From the NCBI GenBank assembly GCA_017410585.1, contig JAFQQM010000009.1, positions 1 through 64,000 on the forward strand: a stretch of 64,000 nucleotides of DNA, in the 5' to 3' direction. The translations under genes and the position numbers were made by a program. Below, piece after piece: positions 49,533 through 58,557 of the stretch (positions are counted from its first letter, which is position 1; each line of letters begins with the position of its first letter). The DNA is from Clostridia bacterium. GTDB taxonomy: Bacteria > Bacillota > Clostridia > Oscillospirales > Acutalibacteraceae. A model generated the notes under the pieces. The model searched no databases, was not told where the DNA came from, and saw only the letters and a list, made by a program, of their open reading frames with translations.

Positions 49533-51002
49533 TTATAAAGATAGATCCTCAACCTTGAACAGAGTTTGCTCTAAATAGTGCTTATATACCTGTTTTGCAG
49601 GCAGTAGGCGCACTAAAATGGGTTCAAGGGAAAGATTGGATAATATAGCGAGTGAAGCTATACCTTTATCAACTATAGTATCTTGTTCAGTGGGCATCAA
49701 AAAGCAGTTCTTAACAACATCAAATCGATGGTCATTAATAAACTGTTGGTAAGCCAACTGATATAAATATTGTTTTGTTATAGACTCTATGCCCGGTTGC
49801 CCACGCAGGGCTTTATTTTCTTCCATTTGAAGGCAATAATATTTAGCATCAAAGATAACAAACATATTTTTGCCTTCAATATTATAAAGACCTATTAAAT
49901 CGGGTATAAGTGTGTCTTGTGCCTCCTTGGTATAAATTGTCCCTGCGTCGTTTTTCGCCGACCATTGCGGTTTTTCAATAACATCAATGAGTTTTATGGA
50001 TTTTTTATATCCCTCTTGCAACGGGACAGGGAGTTTTAAGCGCCCTAAAGCAGTAGTCAGTTTATTGTCAAAAATCGTGGCGCATACTTTTTCCCAAACT
50101 AGATTAAAACTCGTTGTGCCGAACAAGCTAACACAGCTATGGTCTAACAACGTTTTCTTTTGGGATATATATGCATAAATTGACTTAAGAAGAAGTTGTC
50201 TACGAGTATTAAATTGCACATTTAGTTCGCTCTGTATGCGATAAAGAACATAATCCGTTTCACCGAAATCTTCAGGTGTTTCTTCGCTTAACTCCAACGC
50301 GTCATATTCAAACAAACCGAGCAGTCCCGCATCGTCTAATTGACTTGAACAAGCGGTTAAGATGGCTTTGTGCAGTCTTGTAAAATAATCATAATCGTCG
50401 TCAATTGAATGTTGCGTAAACAACTCGACATAATATGGTTTATTTTCGTTTATTATTGCAAAACCATCACTTATCGTTTGATTCCAAATGATATTACCTT
50501 CGCCATTAATTTCGACGATGTCTTCGGAGTTTGAATAAATGCCATTATCATAATAGTCTCGCATCAAATACAGAATAACCGATAACAAGTTGAAAGAGCC
50601 TTTGTTTTCAGCGCCATTAAACATTTTTACCATTTGCTCGGATGCTGAATATTTATTTAGGACCTTCAACACTTGCTTTATTTCTTCATATGGAGCTTCA
50701 GTTGTGATATATTTTGGATAGCATTTCAGCACCCTGTTTCCAAAGGTTATTACTCCAACGAAAGTGAAAACATAGAGCAACTCCTCGTTTGAAACAGTAT
50801 CATCGGTTATCTCTATATCTTCTTCAAATAATTCGGTTAAATTTTTCTGCTTTGGGTCGTTTTTAACAGCCTTTAAGATTCCATAGGACTTCAGCTCTCG
50901 TATGAATTTTTCGATTTCTTCATCATTGAAGCGAAACATCGTGAGCAATTCTTTTTTTGTATAGCGCTTTTGCTCTCTTATGTAAACCGAAACAAAATCC
51001 AT
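49533..51002 (-). CDS. LlaJI-like restriction endonuclease subunit
   Basis: 489 residues. An N-terminal winged-helix-like part (KKELLTMFRFNDEEIEKFIREL) and, near 375-400, PDLIGLYNIEGKNMFVIFDAKYY with a PD-(D/E)XK nuclease core. This matches the LlaJI family of restriction endonucleases that work with an McrB-like motor, encoded just upstream. ATG 51000-51002 has GAGG upstream. The recognition sequence cannot be told from sequence; LlaJI itself is known to act on GACGC. Confidence 0.85.
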   Translation of the reverse strand: MDFVSVYIREQKRYTKKELLTMFRFNDEEIEKFIRELKSYGILKAVKNDPKQKNLTELFEEDIEITDDTVSNEELLYVFTFVGVITFGNRVLKCYPKYITTEAPYEEIKQVLKVLNKYSASEQMVKMFNGAENKGSFNLLSVILYLMRDYYDNGIYSNSEDIVEINGEGNIIWNQTISDGFAIINENKPYYVELFTQHSIDDDYDYFTRLHKAILTACSSQLDDAGLLGLFEYDALELSEETPEDFGETDYVLYRIQSELNVQFNTRRQLLLKSIYAYISQKKTLLDHSCVSLFGTTSFNLVWEKVCATIFDNKLTTALGRLKLPVPLQEGYKKSIKLIDVIEKPQWSAKNDAGTIYTKEAQDTLIPDLIGLYNIEGKNMFVIFDAKYYCLQMEENKALRGQPGIESITKQYLYQLAYQQFINDHRFDVVKNCFLMPTEQDTIVDKGIASLAILSNLSLEPILVRLLPAKQVYKHYLEQTLFKVEDLSL

Positions 51003-51006
51003 ACGC

Positions 51007-53157
51007 TTACCTCAAGTCATTATAAGTGGTCTTAAAATCTGCGCCGAAAATTTCAATACCGATTTCATCAAAAGCATCGCAAATGGAAGAGTATCTTGTG
51101 CTATCGCAGCCAGAGAAGAGCTTGTGCTTCTGCTGTTTTGCCGCATCCTCATACAAATACATAATTACTTTGCTCTTAAATACCTTGATAAACTTCTCGG
51201 GATTTATTATTTTGCCGTCATCACCGAAAGCAAACACATCCTCGCCGATGAAGAAAGGTCCCATTAATTTATCTTCGTTGATTCCAAACTTGGTAGCAAG
51301 GGTTGCATTGATAGCTTTACGAAGAGCATTCCAATTAACCTCAAATGCAGAATCGTTTTTTCCAAGAACGATAGTACCACCAACTTTATCTTCGTTTTCA
51401 TCAATTCCTTTATATTCAAAGCTCCATCTACGCTTGAAAGCGGTATCCATAGGGAATACGCCTTGGTCAGCACTATTCATAGAAGCCCAAATGAACATAT
51501 TGTTAGGAATTTTGATGCGAGAAAAGCTGTCGAGGCTGCCTTTCAATTCATCGGAAAGGTATTTTTTCACATCTTCACTAGCGTGGATTTCATAATCACT
51601 TGCACCCACACTATCTCTATCTAAAAGCTGGAACACTTCACCAAATACGGCAGCAACTTTGGCGCGATTTATTTCTTCTATCAAAAGAAGGAATGGTTTT
51701 GCCTGTTCATCCTCAATACCGCTGCGCAACGCCTCTACAAGCACGCGCATAAAAGGTCCGGGAACATATTTGTATTTGATTTCACCTTTTTCGGATACGG
51801 GCTTATAACAACCGACAAAGCTCGAATATGTATATTCGGGGTGGAATGTTACTCGTTCATAGCTACCGCCCAGCTTAACTATCTTTTCGCGGTCTTCTTC
51901 CAATTGGAAGCTCTTACCAGTGCCGGGGGCACCGAACACAATCCTGTTGCGCTCAAAGTCGCAAGCAACATTAGTCGCAAAGTTCAGTTCTATAAAAGGT
52001 CTTACGTCTTCATTGCTTGCGCTATCGATGTCATCCTTATCATTTTCATCTTCATCGGCATCTACTGCGCCTTTTTCCAAAAGCTCCAAAATGACAGACT
52101 TATACACATTAAGAGAGAATACGCTACGCGCAGACGACAACGCACTCTTAAATGTTTTTGGGAGGTCACAATAAGGAAAACTTCTAAGCCAACGAACCTT
52201 ACGATTGTTAACATAATCTTCTTCACGAGCCGAAGAATCTATTTCATAGTAGTAATCAGATTCGATTAAGCCTATATGCGCATTGGCTCCGTCTCCAAAA
52301 ACGACGAAATCTCCAACCGACATACCATCTTTAAAAGTCCAGATTTGAGAGACACCTTGGGCTTTGCTTCTAGGCTTTACATCTGGGTACGCTGTGTCAT
52401 ACAAATCTGCAAGAGCTTCTTTAGTTTCTACGTTGGTTAGGTCTCCGAGCTTGCTCCAACCAATAGAAATCTCACCATTTGCCACAGCACTATTTCGATT
52501 AGTAATGTGTATACCATAGAAATTATGTCTTAAAGCATCGTCGAAAGAAAAACGCTCTTCAACTTCAGGCCTATCTAGCTCGTCCCACGCTGCATGAAGG
52601 GCGGCGGTTGTATCGTACTCAACATAACTATCTGGGTTTACTATTACAGCTTTCAGGATAAGTTCGTTTTGATTTGCAACGTTTATCTCGGAAACGAACC
52701 AACAGGCATCGTCTGCAAGGGAAAGATGGTGCCTAGCTTTTTCAAAGAACAATTCATTTGAGTAAGTTTTACCACCATCCTCGAAAGTATTGCTTGGACC
52801 ATATTTCAAGCGCAAACGCCCTGCGTGTGATTCTGTGGTATCTCTTGTTACCAATAGAATATACTTTCCGTCGGGAATAAGGGTATCATTGATATAAACC
52901 TTTGAAAAGACGCTAGCTAAAACAATAGGAGAATCAGTAGCTTTGCCATATACCATTCTACCGCCTTTGCCAATCTTTGTGCTGATTTTCTCAAGTGGCG
53001 CAGATGTGTATATCAATGCCTTTAACATCTCGTCTATCGCGGGATCATTGTTTATTTTATGCTCTTTGCCCTGTCCGAAAGAGGTAGCCCAGTTAGGATT
53101 GGCTCCTCCTGATTTTATACGAAATCCAAATGCCAATGAAGCGAAATCTATTCTCAT
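51007..53157 (-). CDS. McrB-like AAA+ GTPase motor of the restriction system
   Basis: 716 residues from the ATG that overlaps the methyltransferase stop as ATGA. Walker A GAPGTGKS (409-416), Walker B LLLIEEINRA (490-499), and the McrB signature MNSADQGV with FKRRW (560-578). The middle (about 225-330: IGWSKLGDLT, GVSQIWTFKDGMSVGDFVV) looks like an EVE/PUA-like recognition domain. It should couple GTP hydrolysis to DNA translocation for the LlaJI-like nuclease. Confidence 0.88.
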   Translation of the reverse strand: MRIDFASLAFGFRIKSGGANPNWATSFGQGKEHKINNDPAIDEMLKALIYTSAPLEKISTKIGKGGRMVYGKATDSPIVLASVFSKVYINDTLIPDGKYILLVTRDTTESHAGRLRLKYGPSNTFEDGGKTYSNELFFEKARHHLSLADDACWFVSEINVANQNELILKAVIVNPDSYVEYDTTAALHAAWDELDRPEVEERFSFDDALRHNFYGIHITNRNSAVANGEISIGWSKLGDLTNVETKEALADLYDTAYPDVKPRSKAQGVSQIWTFKDGMSVGDFVVFGDGANAHIGLIESDYYYEIDSSAREEDYVNNRKVRWLRSFPYCDLPKTFKSALSSARSVFSLNVYKSVILELLEKGAVDADEDENDKDDIDSASNEDVRPFIELNFATNVACDFERNRIVFGAPGTGKSFQLEEDREKIVKLGGSYERVTFHPEYTYSSFVGCYKPVSEKGEIKYKYVPGPFMRVLVEALRSGIEDEQAKPFLLLIEEINRAKVAAVFGEVFQLLDRDSVGASDYEIHASEDVKKYLSDELKGSLDSFSRIKIPNNMFIWASMNSADQGVFPMDTAFKRRWSFEYKGIDENEDKVGGTIVLGKNDSAFEVNWNALRKAINATLATKFGINEDKLMGPFFIGEDVFAFGDDGKIINPEKFIKVFKSKVIMYLYEDAAKQQKHKLFSGCDSTRYSSICDAFDEIGIEIFGADFKTTYNDLR

Positions 53158-54152
53158 AATAATTGCCCCCAAATATGATTTAAAAGAATACCAACGATAT
53201 TAACATCCCAGCCATTCGCTGCTCGTTTCGATAGTTGCGTGTATGATTGACCAGCAAAGTCAATTTCGCCATCCCTGAAGCCCATCAAACGGAATTGCTC
53301 TGAAACAGAGAGCTTTCGTACTATTTCAACGCCATCGGGACCTGTAGGCTCAACAAGGCGCAACTTATTATGTTCAGGAGAAAGAATAGTAATACAAATA
53401 CCATCGTTGCGAATGTTTCTATTGTACAAATCGAAGCAGGAAGGTTCAGATACTACAAAAGACTTTATTCCATAGAAATCTTTAATTCTTTGAATTTGTT
53501 GTTGAGACAAATATAATTCTGCGGGCGGATTTTCATCAACAAAATCCTTAAGTCTTAAGCCGTTATCAAAGGGAGGCGGAACCATTGAAAAGCCTTCTGG
53601 TAGTCCTCCTAATTGCGCAAACATCCAAAGACGTTCTCTGTTTTGTGGGATGCCATAGTCTTTTGTATTTAAAATTGCGTAGTGCAATTCGCCATACCCC
53701 AAATCTCTAAAAGCTTGCTTTATCATATTAAAAGTGCTTTCAAATTTTTTCGTTGCTAATCCCCTTACGTTCTCAAGGAACACGAAACGCGGTTTCTTAT
53801 GAGCGCAAATTCTGATAATGTCGTATACCAGCGTACCTCTTCCATATCTATCAAGTTCGCCTTGTTGCATACCAACAGTGGAGAAAGGCTGACACGGGAA
53901 GCCGCCGGTGAACATATCAAAGTCCGGCAATTCAGCAGGGTCTATTTTTGTAATATCACCCCAGTTTTTAATAGGATTACCATTTTTGTCTCTATGGTTT
54001 GCGTCATAAAGTGCAGAGGCAAACTTGTCGAATTCCGAATATCCAACTATTTCGTGCTTGATACCAGCTCTCTGCAAACCAAAGGATGCTCCGCCATAAC
54101 CCGCAAAGCCTTCAAATACACGTACCATACTATGTCGTTTCAGTTTATTCAT
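53154..54152 (-). CDS. C5 DNA methyltransferase of the restriction operon
   Basis: 332 residues, compact. GFAGYGGASFGL motif I, GGFPCQPFS (C87), LENVRG (ENV 127-129), QNRERLW (170-176), and late SVSEQFRLMGF. It protects host DNA from the cognate McrB/LlaJI nuclease. LlaJI systems I know of use two methyltransferases for an asymmetric site; only one is in this operon, so either this target is symmetric or a second enzyme is elsewhere. Its ATG overlaps the XRE stop. Confidence 0.92.
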   Translation of the reverse strand: MNKLKRHSMVRVFEGFAGYGGASFGLQRAGIKHEIVGYSEFDKFASALYDANHRDKNGNPIKNWGDITKIDPAELPDFDMFTGGFPCQPFSTVGMQQGELDRYGRGTLVYDIIRICAHKKPRFVFLENVRGLATKKFESTFNMIKQAFRDLGYGELHYAILNTKDYGIPQNRERLWMFAQLGGLPEGFSMVPPPFDNGLRLKDFVDENPPAELYLSQQQIQRIKDFYGIKSFVVSEPSCFDLYNRNIRNDGICITILSPEHNKLRLVEPTGPDGVEIVRKLSVSEQFRLMGFRDGEIDFAGQSYTQLSKRAANGWDVNIVGILLNHIWGQLL

Positions 54153-54352
54153 CAGTGATTTACCTCTTCAAAAATAATGTTGTTGTCTTTGCATAATTGA
54201 TTGAAAGCGCAAAGAGCTTTTTTTGTGGGTTGAACTTTTCCAGTTTCCCACCTATTAACAGTGACTAAAGAAACGTGCAATAACTCGCCTAGTTCCTTTT
54301 GCGTCAAATTTAGCTTGGCTCTTAAATTAAGAACCTTATCCTGAAATTCCAT
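54152..54352 (-). CDS. XRE-family regulator of the restriction operon
   Basis: 66 residues from ATG 54350-54352 with AAAGGAGG upstream. HTH of XRE type: LNLTQKELGELLHVSLVTVNRWETGKVQP (16-44). It is first in the operon, the usual place of a controller (C) protein that delays restriction until methylation is complete. GCGTAA-containing sites near its promoter are candidate operators. Confidence 0.85.
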   Translation of the reverse strand: MEFQDKVLNLRAKLNLTQKELGELLHVSLVTVNRWETGKVQPTKKALCAFNQLCKDNNIIFEEVNH

Positions 54353-54396
54353 AATTGCCTCCTTTAAGTACGACATCATTTAACATCATTGAACAT

Positions 54397-54425
54397 ATTA
54401 TATCATAATTACGCACAAATTTCAA
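54397..54425 (-). promoter_or_regulatory. Promoter of the restriction operon
   Basis: Minus strand: -35 TTGAAA (54420-54425), 17-base spacer, -10 TATAAT (54397-54402). GCGTAA sites flank and overlap it (54409-54414, 54434-54439, 54487-54492). Confidence 0.8.
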
Positions 54426-54492
54426 TTGTTTTAGCGTAAAATTTGGACGAAAAAAATAAAGTTTACAAATTATATATTACATAATTTTACGC
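54409..54492. promoter_or_regulatory. Candidate operators for the XRE regulator
   Basis: GCGTAAAATT at 54434-54443 and its inverse AATTTTACGC at 54483-54492 form a perfect 10-base inverted repeat. A third TTACGC lies at 54409-54414 within the promoter spacer. The arrangement suggests control by the first gene of the operon. Confidence 0.55.
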
Positions 54493-54572
54493 AAATTACC
54501 CTAACATTAATTAAAAACATATGGTGGTTGCAAAATTATCATATCAAAATAGGAATCCCATAAAACGGACAC

Positions 54573-54610
54573 AAAAACCCCATCACTGCTTGTTTGTACA
54601 GCGATGGGGC
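54573..54610 (-). terminator. Terminator of the exonuclease-BRCT operon
   Basis: CCCCATCGCTG and CAGTGATGGGG (54578-54609) form an 11-base stem with one mismatch, followed by TTTTT on the minus strand. It lies just after the small membrane gene. Confidence 0.85.
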
Positions 54611-54616
54611 TATTGA

Positions 54617-54853
54617 TTAATCTTCATCATCAGTGGCAGCATCGATTTCTTCGATACGATCTATCCACTCAAGGTCATCTTTTTCTTCTTTCTTCTCATT
54701 TTTCGGAGAGGGACGCGGATTCTTATCTTCAAGTTTTGCCTTCAAAAATATATATCCAAAAATCCCCACTAAAACAAGGGCTAGTCCTACCAGACCCACT
54801 ATGGGATTTATGAGAAACAAGGCGAAAATAATTATTATCAGTAGGATTTTCAT
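54617..54853 (-). CDS. Small membrane protein with acidic tail
   Basis: 78 residues from ATG 54851-54853. Two hydrophobic segments in the first 40 residues (ILLIIIIFALFLI and IVGLVGLALVLVGIFGY), then a charged tail (KNEKKEEKDDLEWIDRI) probably in the cytoplasm. It is last in an operon of unknown role; its start overlaps no gene but lies four bases from the previous stop. Confidence 0.65.
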   Translation of the reverse strand: MKILLIIIIFALFLINPIVGLVGLALVLVGIFGYIFLKAKLEDKNPRPSPKNEKKEEKDDLEWIDRIEEIDAATDDED

Positions 54854-54857
54854 TATA

Positions 54858-56087
54858 TTAGTCCTCATCCTCCCAATCGTCAACACGTTCAATTATCTTC
54901 TTGACTCTGTCGAGAGGCATAGGAACTTTATCTTCTTTGAAATATTCAATGTCGACTATTTCTACTACAGAGGTTCTGCCGTTATCTCCAACGGGAACAC
55001 GAACCAAGTCCCCCTCTTCAAGGGAAGGGTCATCCGATATGTAATAATAAGACTTTCCGCCACCCTCGAACTCGCAACTGCAGAACATTATGCCATCGGC
55101 TATGGGCTTGGTATTTCCATCAAAGACAAACAAATCCCACCGCTTGAGGTATTTGCGCAAATTCTTTGAGTACTCTTGAAGCCAATCGCCCGGCGCATAA
55201 TATAGTGAGCCGTCAAATTTATACTCTTTATCGTTTGCGCTCGTTATAGTCAAATCCCACGAACCAACGTCGGTAACGTAAAAATCGGTGTCTTTTTCTT
55301 CAAAATACTCAACTAGGTCGTATACCATTTCTTCGGCATAGTATTCGTCTATAGTCAATACCTTTCTATCGACTCGGACTCCTGAAAATGTATACTGCGA
55401 AATATAAACCTTTCCCAGTGTTGTAATTGTTATCCGTTGCCGAATGATATCGTCTGGCTCTGGCATAGGTCCGTAGCAGAGAGCATTGGAATCTATAGAT
55501 ATTTTCTTAACAGGTCTAGCAATTCTTAATGCACGAAAAGGTATCTGAAGTAACGACAGTTCATTCATATAGCCCTTTAACGGAACTTGCATCAAAACGG
55601 ATTTTATGATAAGGAACTCCGTAAGCGGAAAAGGTCTGCTCCAATTCTGATTATAGCTTGTAAGCCCACACGCCTTTATCATTGAATCGATGGCTATTCC
55701 TACTTCGTTTGCAAAGTCAGCAAATTCCACATCGGCGACTAGTCGCTTTTGATATAAATTTCTGTCCGCAAGGATTTCAATGTGGAGTGTCTTTTCTTTT
55801 GCTTGTTCCACTTCGGAGATAGTCCACGTTACCTTGCTGCCTTCTTCATCAATAACGATAGTATCGCAAGGAAGCCTGTCATCTTCAAAACGCCATTGAT
55901 ACTTTGCTTCTTGCTTTTCTATGTTGGGAATATAACTCCATATAGCGCAAATAAAAGCGGTAAGATCATCTCCAAGAACATCCGACATTGAAAATTCGAT
56001 GTTATCCCCACCAAGGGACACATTTCCTTTTAACCAACCATTCTCGGGCGGCGAAATATGAAATTGAAATCGGTTGTCCTTAAACAT
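54858..56087 (-). CDS. Unknown 409-residue protein
   Basis: No clear domain. N-terminal half mixed strands and helix; near the end a segment with SLEEGDLVRVPVGDNGRTSVVEIVDI looks like a small beta-barrel of the kind that flanks helicase or nuclease domains. No membrane segment. ATG 56085-56087 has GGTG upstream. It lies in the exonuclease-BRCT operon. Defence or DNA repair are possible but unsupported. Confidence 0.55.
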   Translation of the reverse strand: MFKDNRFQFHISPPENGWLKGNVSLGGDNIEFSMSDVLGDDLTAFICAIWSYIPNIEKQEAKYQWRFEDDRLPCDTIVIDEEGSKVTWTISEVEQAKEKTLHIEILADRNLYQKRLVADVEFADFANEVGIAIDSMIKACGLTSYNQNWSRPFPLTEFLIIKSVLMQVPLKGYMNELSLLQIPFRALRIARPVKKISIDSNALCYGPMPEPDDIIRQRITITTLGKVYISQYTFSGVRVDRKVLTIDEYYAEEMVYDLVEYFEEKDTDFYVTDVGSWDLTITSANDKEYKFDGSLYYAPGDWLQEYSKNLRKYLKRWDLFVFDGNTKPIADGIMFCSCEFEGGGKSYYYISDDPSLEEGDLVRVPVGDNGRTSVVEIVDIEYFKEDKVPMPLDRVKKIIERVDDWEDED

Positions 56088-56121
56088 AATGATTCACCGC
56101 CTTTCTATGCTTGACAGTTAA

Positions 56122-56610
56122 TTATAACCCAAGCAACTGTTTTTTCTTGGCATCAAACTCTTCTTGTGTAATAACTCCTGTATCAAGAAGTTCCTTATAG
56201 CGCTTAAGTTCCTCGATGGAGTCAGTCGGTTTGCTTTCCGTAGGGTTCATTTTATATGCTTCAAGAGCTTTTCTAATCTTTTCTGCAACCTCAACGGCAT
56301 ATGCATTTACGCCTTTGTACTTAAACATACCTCCGCAGAGAAGAAGCCTATTTCTGTCCGTAAGAACGGGCACATCATTTTTCCACGCATCGTTTGCGCT
56401 TACAGGATTAAGGAATATAATGCTTGCGTATGCGCAAAGGATGGATGCGTTTTGCGTTGCTATTCCTGTGAAATCTTTGTAAAAGTAAGATGCTGCACGA
56501 GGACCTTCCACTTCGACATATTCATCATAAATCCTAATTACTGTAGGACTATAAGTGGGAGTAGTTCTATAACATTCGGGAATATTGATTTCTTCGATAA
56601 GTTTTGCCAT
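56122..56610 (-). CDS. SHOCT-domain protein
   Basis: 162 residues. The C-terminus (SIEELKRYKELLDTGVITQEEFDAKKKQLLGL, 132-162) is a standard SHOCT domain. The N-terminal 110 residues are beta-rich and may bind lipid or nucleic acid. Such domains occur in regulatory and toxin-like proteins. It is the third gene of the operon from 58308. Confidence 0.75.
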   Translation of the reverse strand: MAKLIEEINIPECYRTTPTYSPTVIRIYDEYVEVEGPRAASYFYKDFTGIATQNASILCAYASIIFLNPVSANDAWKNDVPVLTDRNRLLLCGGMFKYKGVNAYAVEVAEKIRKALEAYKMNPTESKPTDSIEELKRYKELLDTGVITQEEFDAKKKQLLGL

Positions 56611-56624
56611 TTTGTTGTCCTTCC

Positions 56625-56846
56625 TTATTTCACAATGTCAAATCCGTTGTCCTTTAATGCTACGCACCAATCATCAAACGTGGCGCAGTCTTTCTTGCTC
56701 CACTTCCATTCGACTTTCAAGGTGTCATCGGCGCTTACAAGTTTCCATTCCGTTGCCGTCTCACGCATTTCATAAGTCAAACTTTCTTTCTTCGCAGTGC
56801 CAAGTGAATCTGTATTTCCGCCAAAAGTATAAGTAATCGTAGCCAT
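56625..56846 (-). CDS. Small beta-rich protein of unknown function
   Basis: 73 residues starting MATITYTFGGNTDS. Strands and a C-terminal helix (CATFDDWCVALKDNGF). No motif recognised. It lies between the SHOCT and exonuclease genes in the same operon. Confidence 0.55.
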   Translation of the reverse strand: MATITYTFGGNTDSLGTAKKESLTYEMRETATEWKLVSADDTLKVEWKWSKKDCATFDDWCVALKDNGFDIVK

Positions 56847-56859
56847 TTTTATCTCCTTG

Positions 56860-58236
56860 TTATTTTACTGAAGCGAAAAAGTCTGCTTCTCGTATGATTT
56901 GGATATTGCATCCTTTTTTATTATATTCGAGGGCTTTTTTTACTTTGGTGCCATAAGTCCCGTTAGAATAAGCTTGGCACTCGCCATTTCCAACCATAAG
57001 AATATCTGTGGTTTTTTTGACAGAAGAATCGATTGTTCCGCCTTTCGATACAATGTAGGCTTCAACATCGGACTTTTGTCCGTAGTCGAAATTACCGCTT
57101 AAACACACATGCTTGCCATCGACTGAATTCACTTCCTCTTTCAAGCAGTCAATGGGATTAAGCATTTCATTTATCATCGCATTAATGTAAGCGGCTTCAT
57201 CCTTTGTTATTACGGAGTCCTCAAGCACACTATCCAAAACTTCCATTGCCTTATCAAAAGGGAAATGATCTGACAAGTAAATGTTATCATATAACCACTG
57301 ACGAAGATTTTTACACTCCGCTTCGGAAATCTCACCGTCAACTGTTATGCCTTTAAGAATGCCATCGAGAATTTGAGTTGCAAGCGTCACGGGATTGGTA
57401 GACATATCATCAAGATATTCTTTCATACACTTTTGCAGACGTGTGATTTCATCCAGAGTAATAATATTATCTTCAAGAATGCTATCAATGACCGAAACTA
57501 TATCATACACCTCTTTGTGGTCGGCATACTGAATATTGCTATCCCTCCAAGAAGTGATATATTCTATTTCCTCTTGTGTAATGACATTGTCAATAGAGAA
57601 GCCTCTAACAACACCATAAAATTCACTGATTGCTTTTCTAAGAACTGCTGCGTCAATATATGAAGTATGTACAAAAGTGTCATTGGGATAATATTTTTGC
57701 ACATAATCATCGACATTTATATCGTATGCCTCAACCATAGCATTGAATAGGTCAGAGCAAGCGCAGGCATCATCAAAAGCATTATGCTCGGAGTCAATGT
57801 CTATTTCAAAGTATTCGCATAGTGTTGCTAAACTGTAGTTTGCCACGGCATAAGACGGGATGAATTTTCTAGCTAAATCGTAGGTGCAAATGTAATAAAA
57901 TTCGGGAATATCAATGTTATATTTGCGAAGATTCTTTACTAAAGCATCCAAATCCGAAGAAGCTACATTGTGTCCGATAATCACCGCATGAGTAAAATAT
58001 TTTTCTACATCTTTCCATATTTGCGGGAAATTGGGTGCATCCTTTACCATAGATGACGTAATACCATGTACTCGGATGCAATTGTTATCAAAGCCCTCCT
58101 CGGGGTTAACATAAATATCTAGTTCAGGGTAAACAGGCTCGTGGTCATTATAATCCTCACAAACTATACCCATTTGGCATATAGCCTTGTTTTTTGAATT
58201 AGCATATTCTACATCAAAATAAGTTACTTTTTCCAT
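56860..58236 (-). CDS. DnaQ-like exonuclease with internal repeats and BRCT domain
   Basis: 458 residues from the ATG that starts MEKVTYFDVEYANS. Exonuclease: FDVEYA (D8, E10), HNVASSDLDAL near 92, HNAFDDACA near 154. The middle (about 215-375) has four repeats of about 40 residues around IT(x)EE or IS(x)AE turns (for example NVITQEEIEYITSW, GEISEAECKNLRQW), resembling TerB-like or EF-hand-like helical units. The end has a BRCT domain (GKHVCLSGNFDYGQKSDVEAYI, 375-455). This is the first gene of the operon, behind the promoter at 58280-58308. Confidence 0.8.
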   Translation of the reverse strand: MEKVTYFDVEYANSKNKAICQMGIVCEDYNDHEPVYPELDIYVNPEEGFDNNCIRVHGITSSMVKDAPNFPQIWKDVEKYFTHAVIIGHNVASSDLDALVKNLRKYNIDIPEFYYICTYDLARKFIPSYAVANYSLATLCEYFEIDIDSEHNAFDDACACSDLFNAMVEAYDINVDDYVQKYYPNDTFVHTSYIDAAVLRKAISEFYGVVRGFSIDNVITQEEIEYITSWRDSNIQYADHKEVYDIVSVIDSILEDNIITLDEITRLQKCMKEYLDDMSTNPVTLATQILDGILKGITVDGEISEAECKNLRQWLYDNIYLSDHFPFDKAMEVLDSVLEDSVITKDEAAYINAMINEMLNPIDCLKEEVNSVDGKHVCLSGNFDYGQKSDVEAYIVSKGGTIDSSVKKTTDILMVGNGECQAYSNGTYGTKVKKALEYNKKGCNIQIIREADFFASVK

Positions 58237-58279
58237 CGTAATGCTCCTTTTGAAATCTTGCACAAATAATGTTAATACA

Positions 58280-58308
58280 ATTATATCATAAAAAAATGAA
58301 TTTTTCAA
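58280..58308 (-). promoter_or_regulatory. Promoter of the exonuclease-BRCT operon
   Basis: Minus strand: -35 TTGAAA (58303-58308), 17-base spacer, -10 TATAAT (58280-58285). A palindrome-like 17-base motif lies eight bases upstream of the -35 (58316-58332) and recurs at 59382-59398. Confidence 0.82.
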
Positions 58309-58315
58309 TGTATAA

Positions 58316-58332
58316 TATAGCCCACAGACTAT
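58316..58332. promoter_or_regulatory. 17-bp operator-like motif, copy 1
   Basis: TATAGCCCACAGACTAT. It matches 59382-59398 except for two bases and has imperfect dyad symmetry (ATAGYC..GRCTAT). Both copies stand just upstream of minus-strand promoters, so a shared regulator may bind. Confidence 0.6.
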
Positions 58333-58348
58333 TTTTTCTGCCGAACCA

Positions 58349-58377
58349 TTGACAAATGCCCAAAAATTTGATAAAAT
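58349..58377 (+). promoter_or_regulatory. Promoter of the SAM-type riboswitch gene
   Basis: Plus strand: -35 TTGACA (58349-58354), 17-base spacer, -10 TAAAAT (58372-58377). It directly precedes the riboswitch. Confidence 0.82.
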
Positions 58378-58382
58378 GAATC

Positions 58383-58516
58383 TAACCTATAAAGAGTGCG
58401 TGAGGGACAAGCCCTGTGACCGCCGACAACCTACCGAAAGGCAAGGTGCCAATGCTTGAACGATGGGGTTATATGTTTAGTCAGTAATCCTGTCGTAACG
58501 ATGGGATGCTTTTTTT
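58383..58516 (+). promoter_or_regulatory. SAM-I-clan riboswitch with terminator platform
   Basis: Features of the SAM-I/SAM-I-IV family: AAAGAG near 58391, GAGGGACAAGCCC (58402-58414) with the GGG/CCC stem, CCGACAACC (58423-58431; SAM-I has GGCAACC), a GAAA-loop P3, AAGGUGCCAAUGC (58443-58455) and a P1 pair TAACC (58383-58387) with GGTTA (58467-58471). The platform is a nine-base terminator stem (58487-58507) plus seven T (58510-58516), so SAM should switch the gene off. Specificity was not tested. Confidence 0.7.
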
Positions 58517-58557
58517 ATGCGCTCTTATAGGAAATAAGAATAAGGAGCATATGAAAA

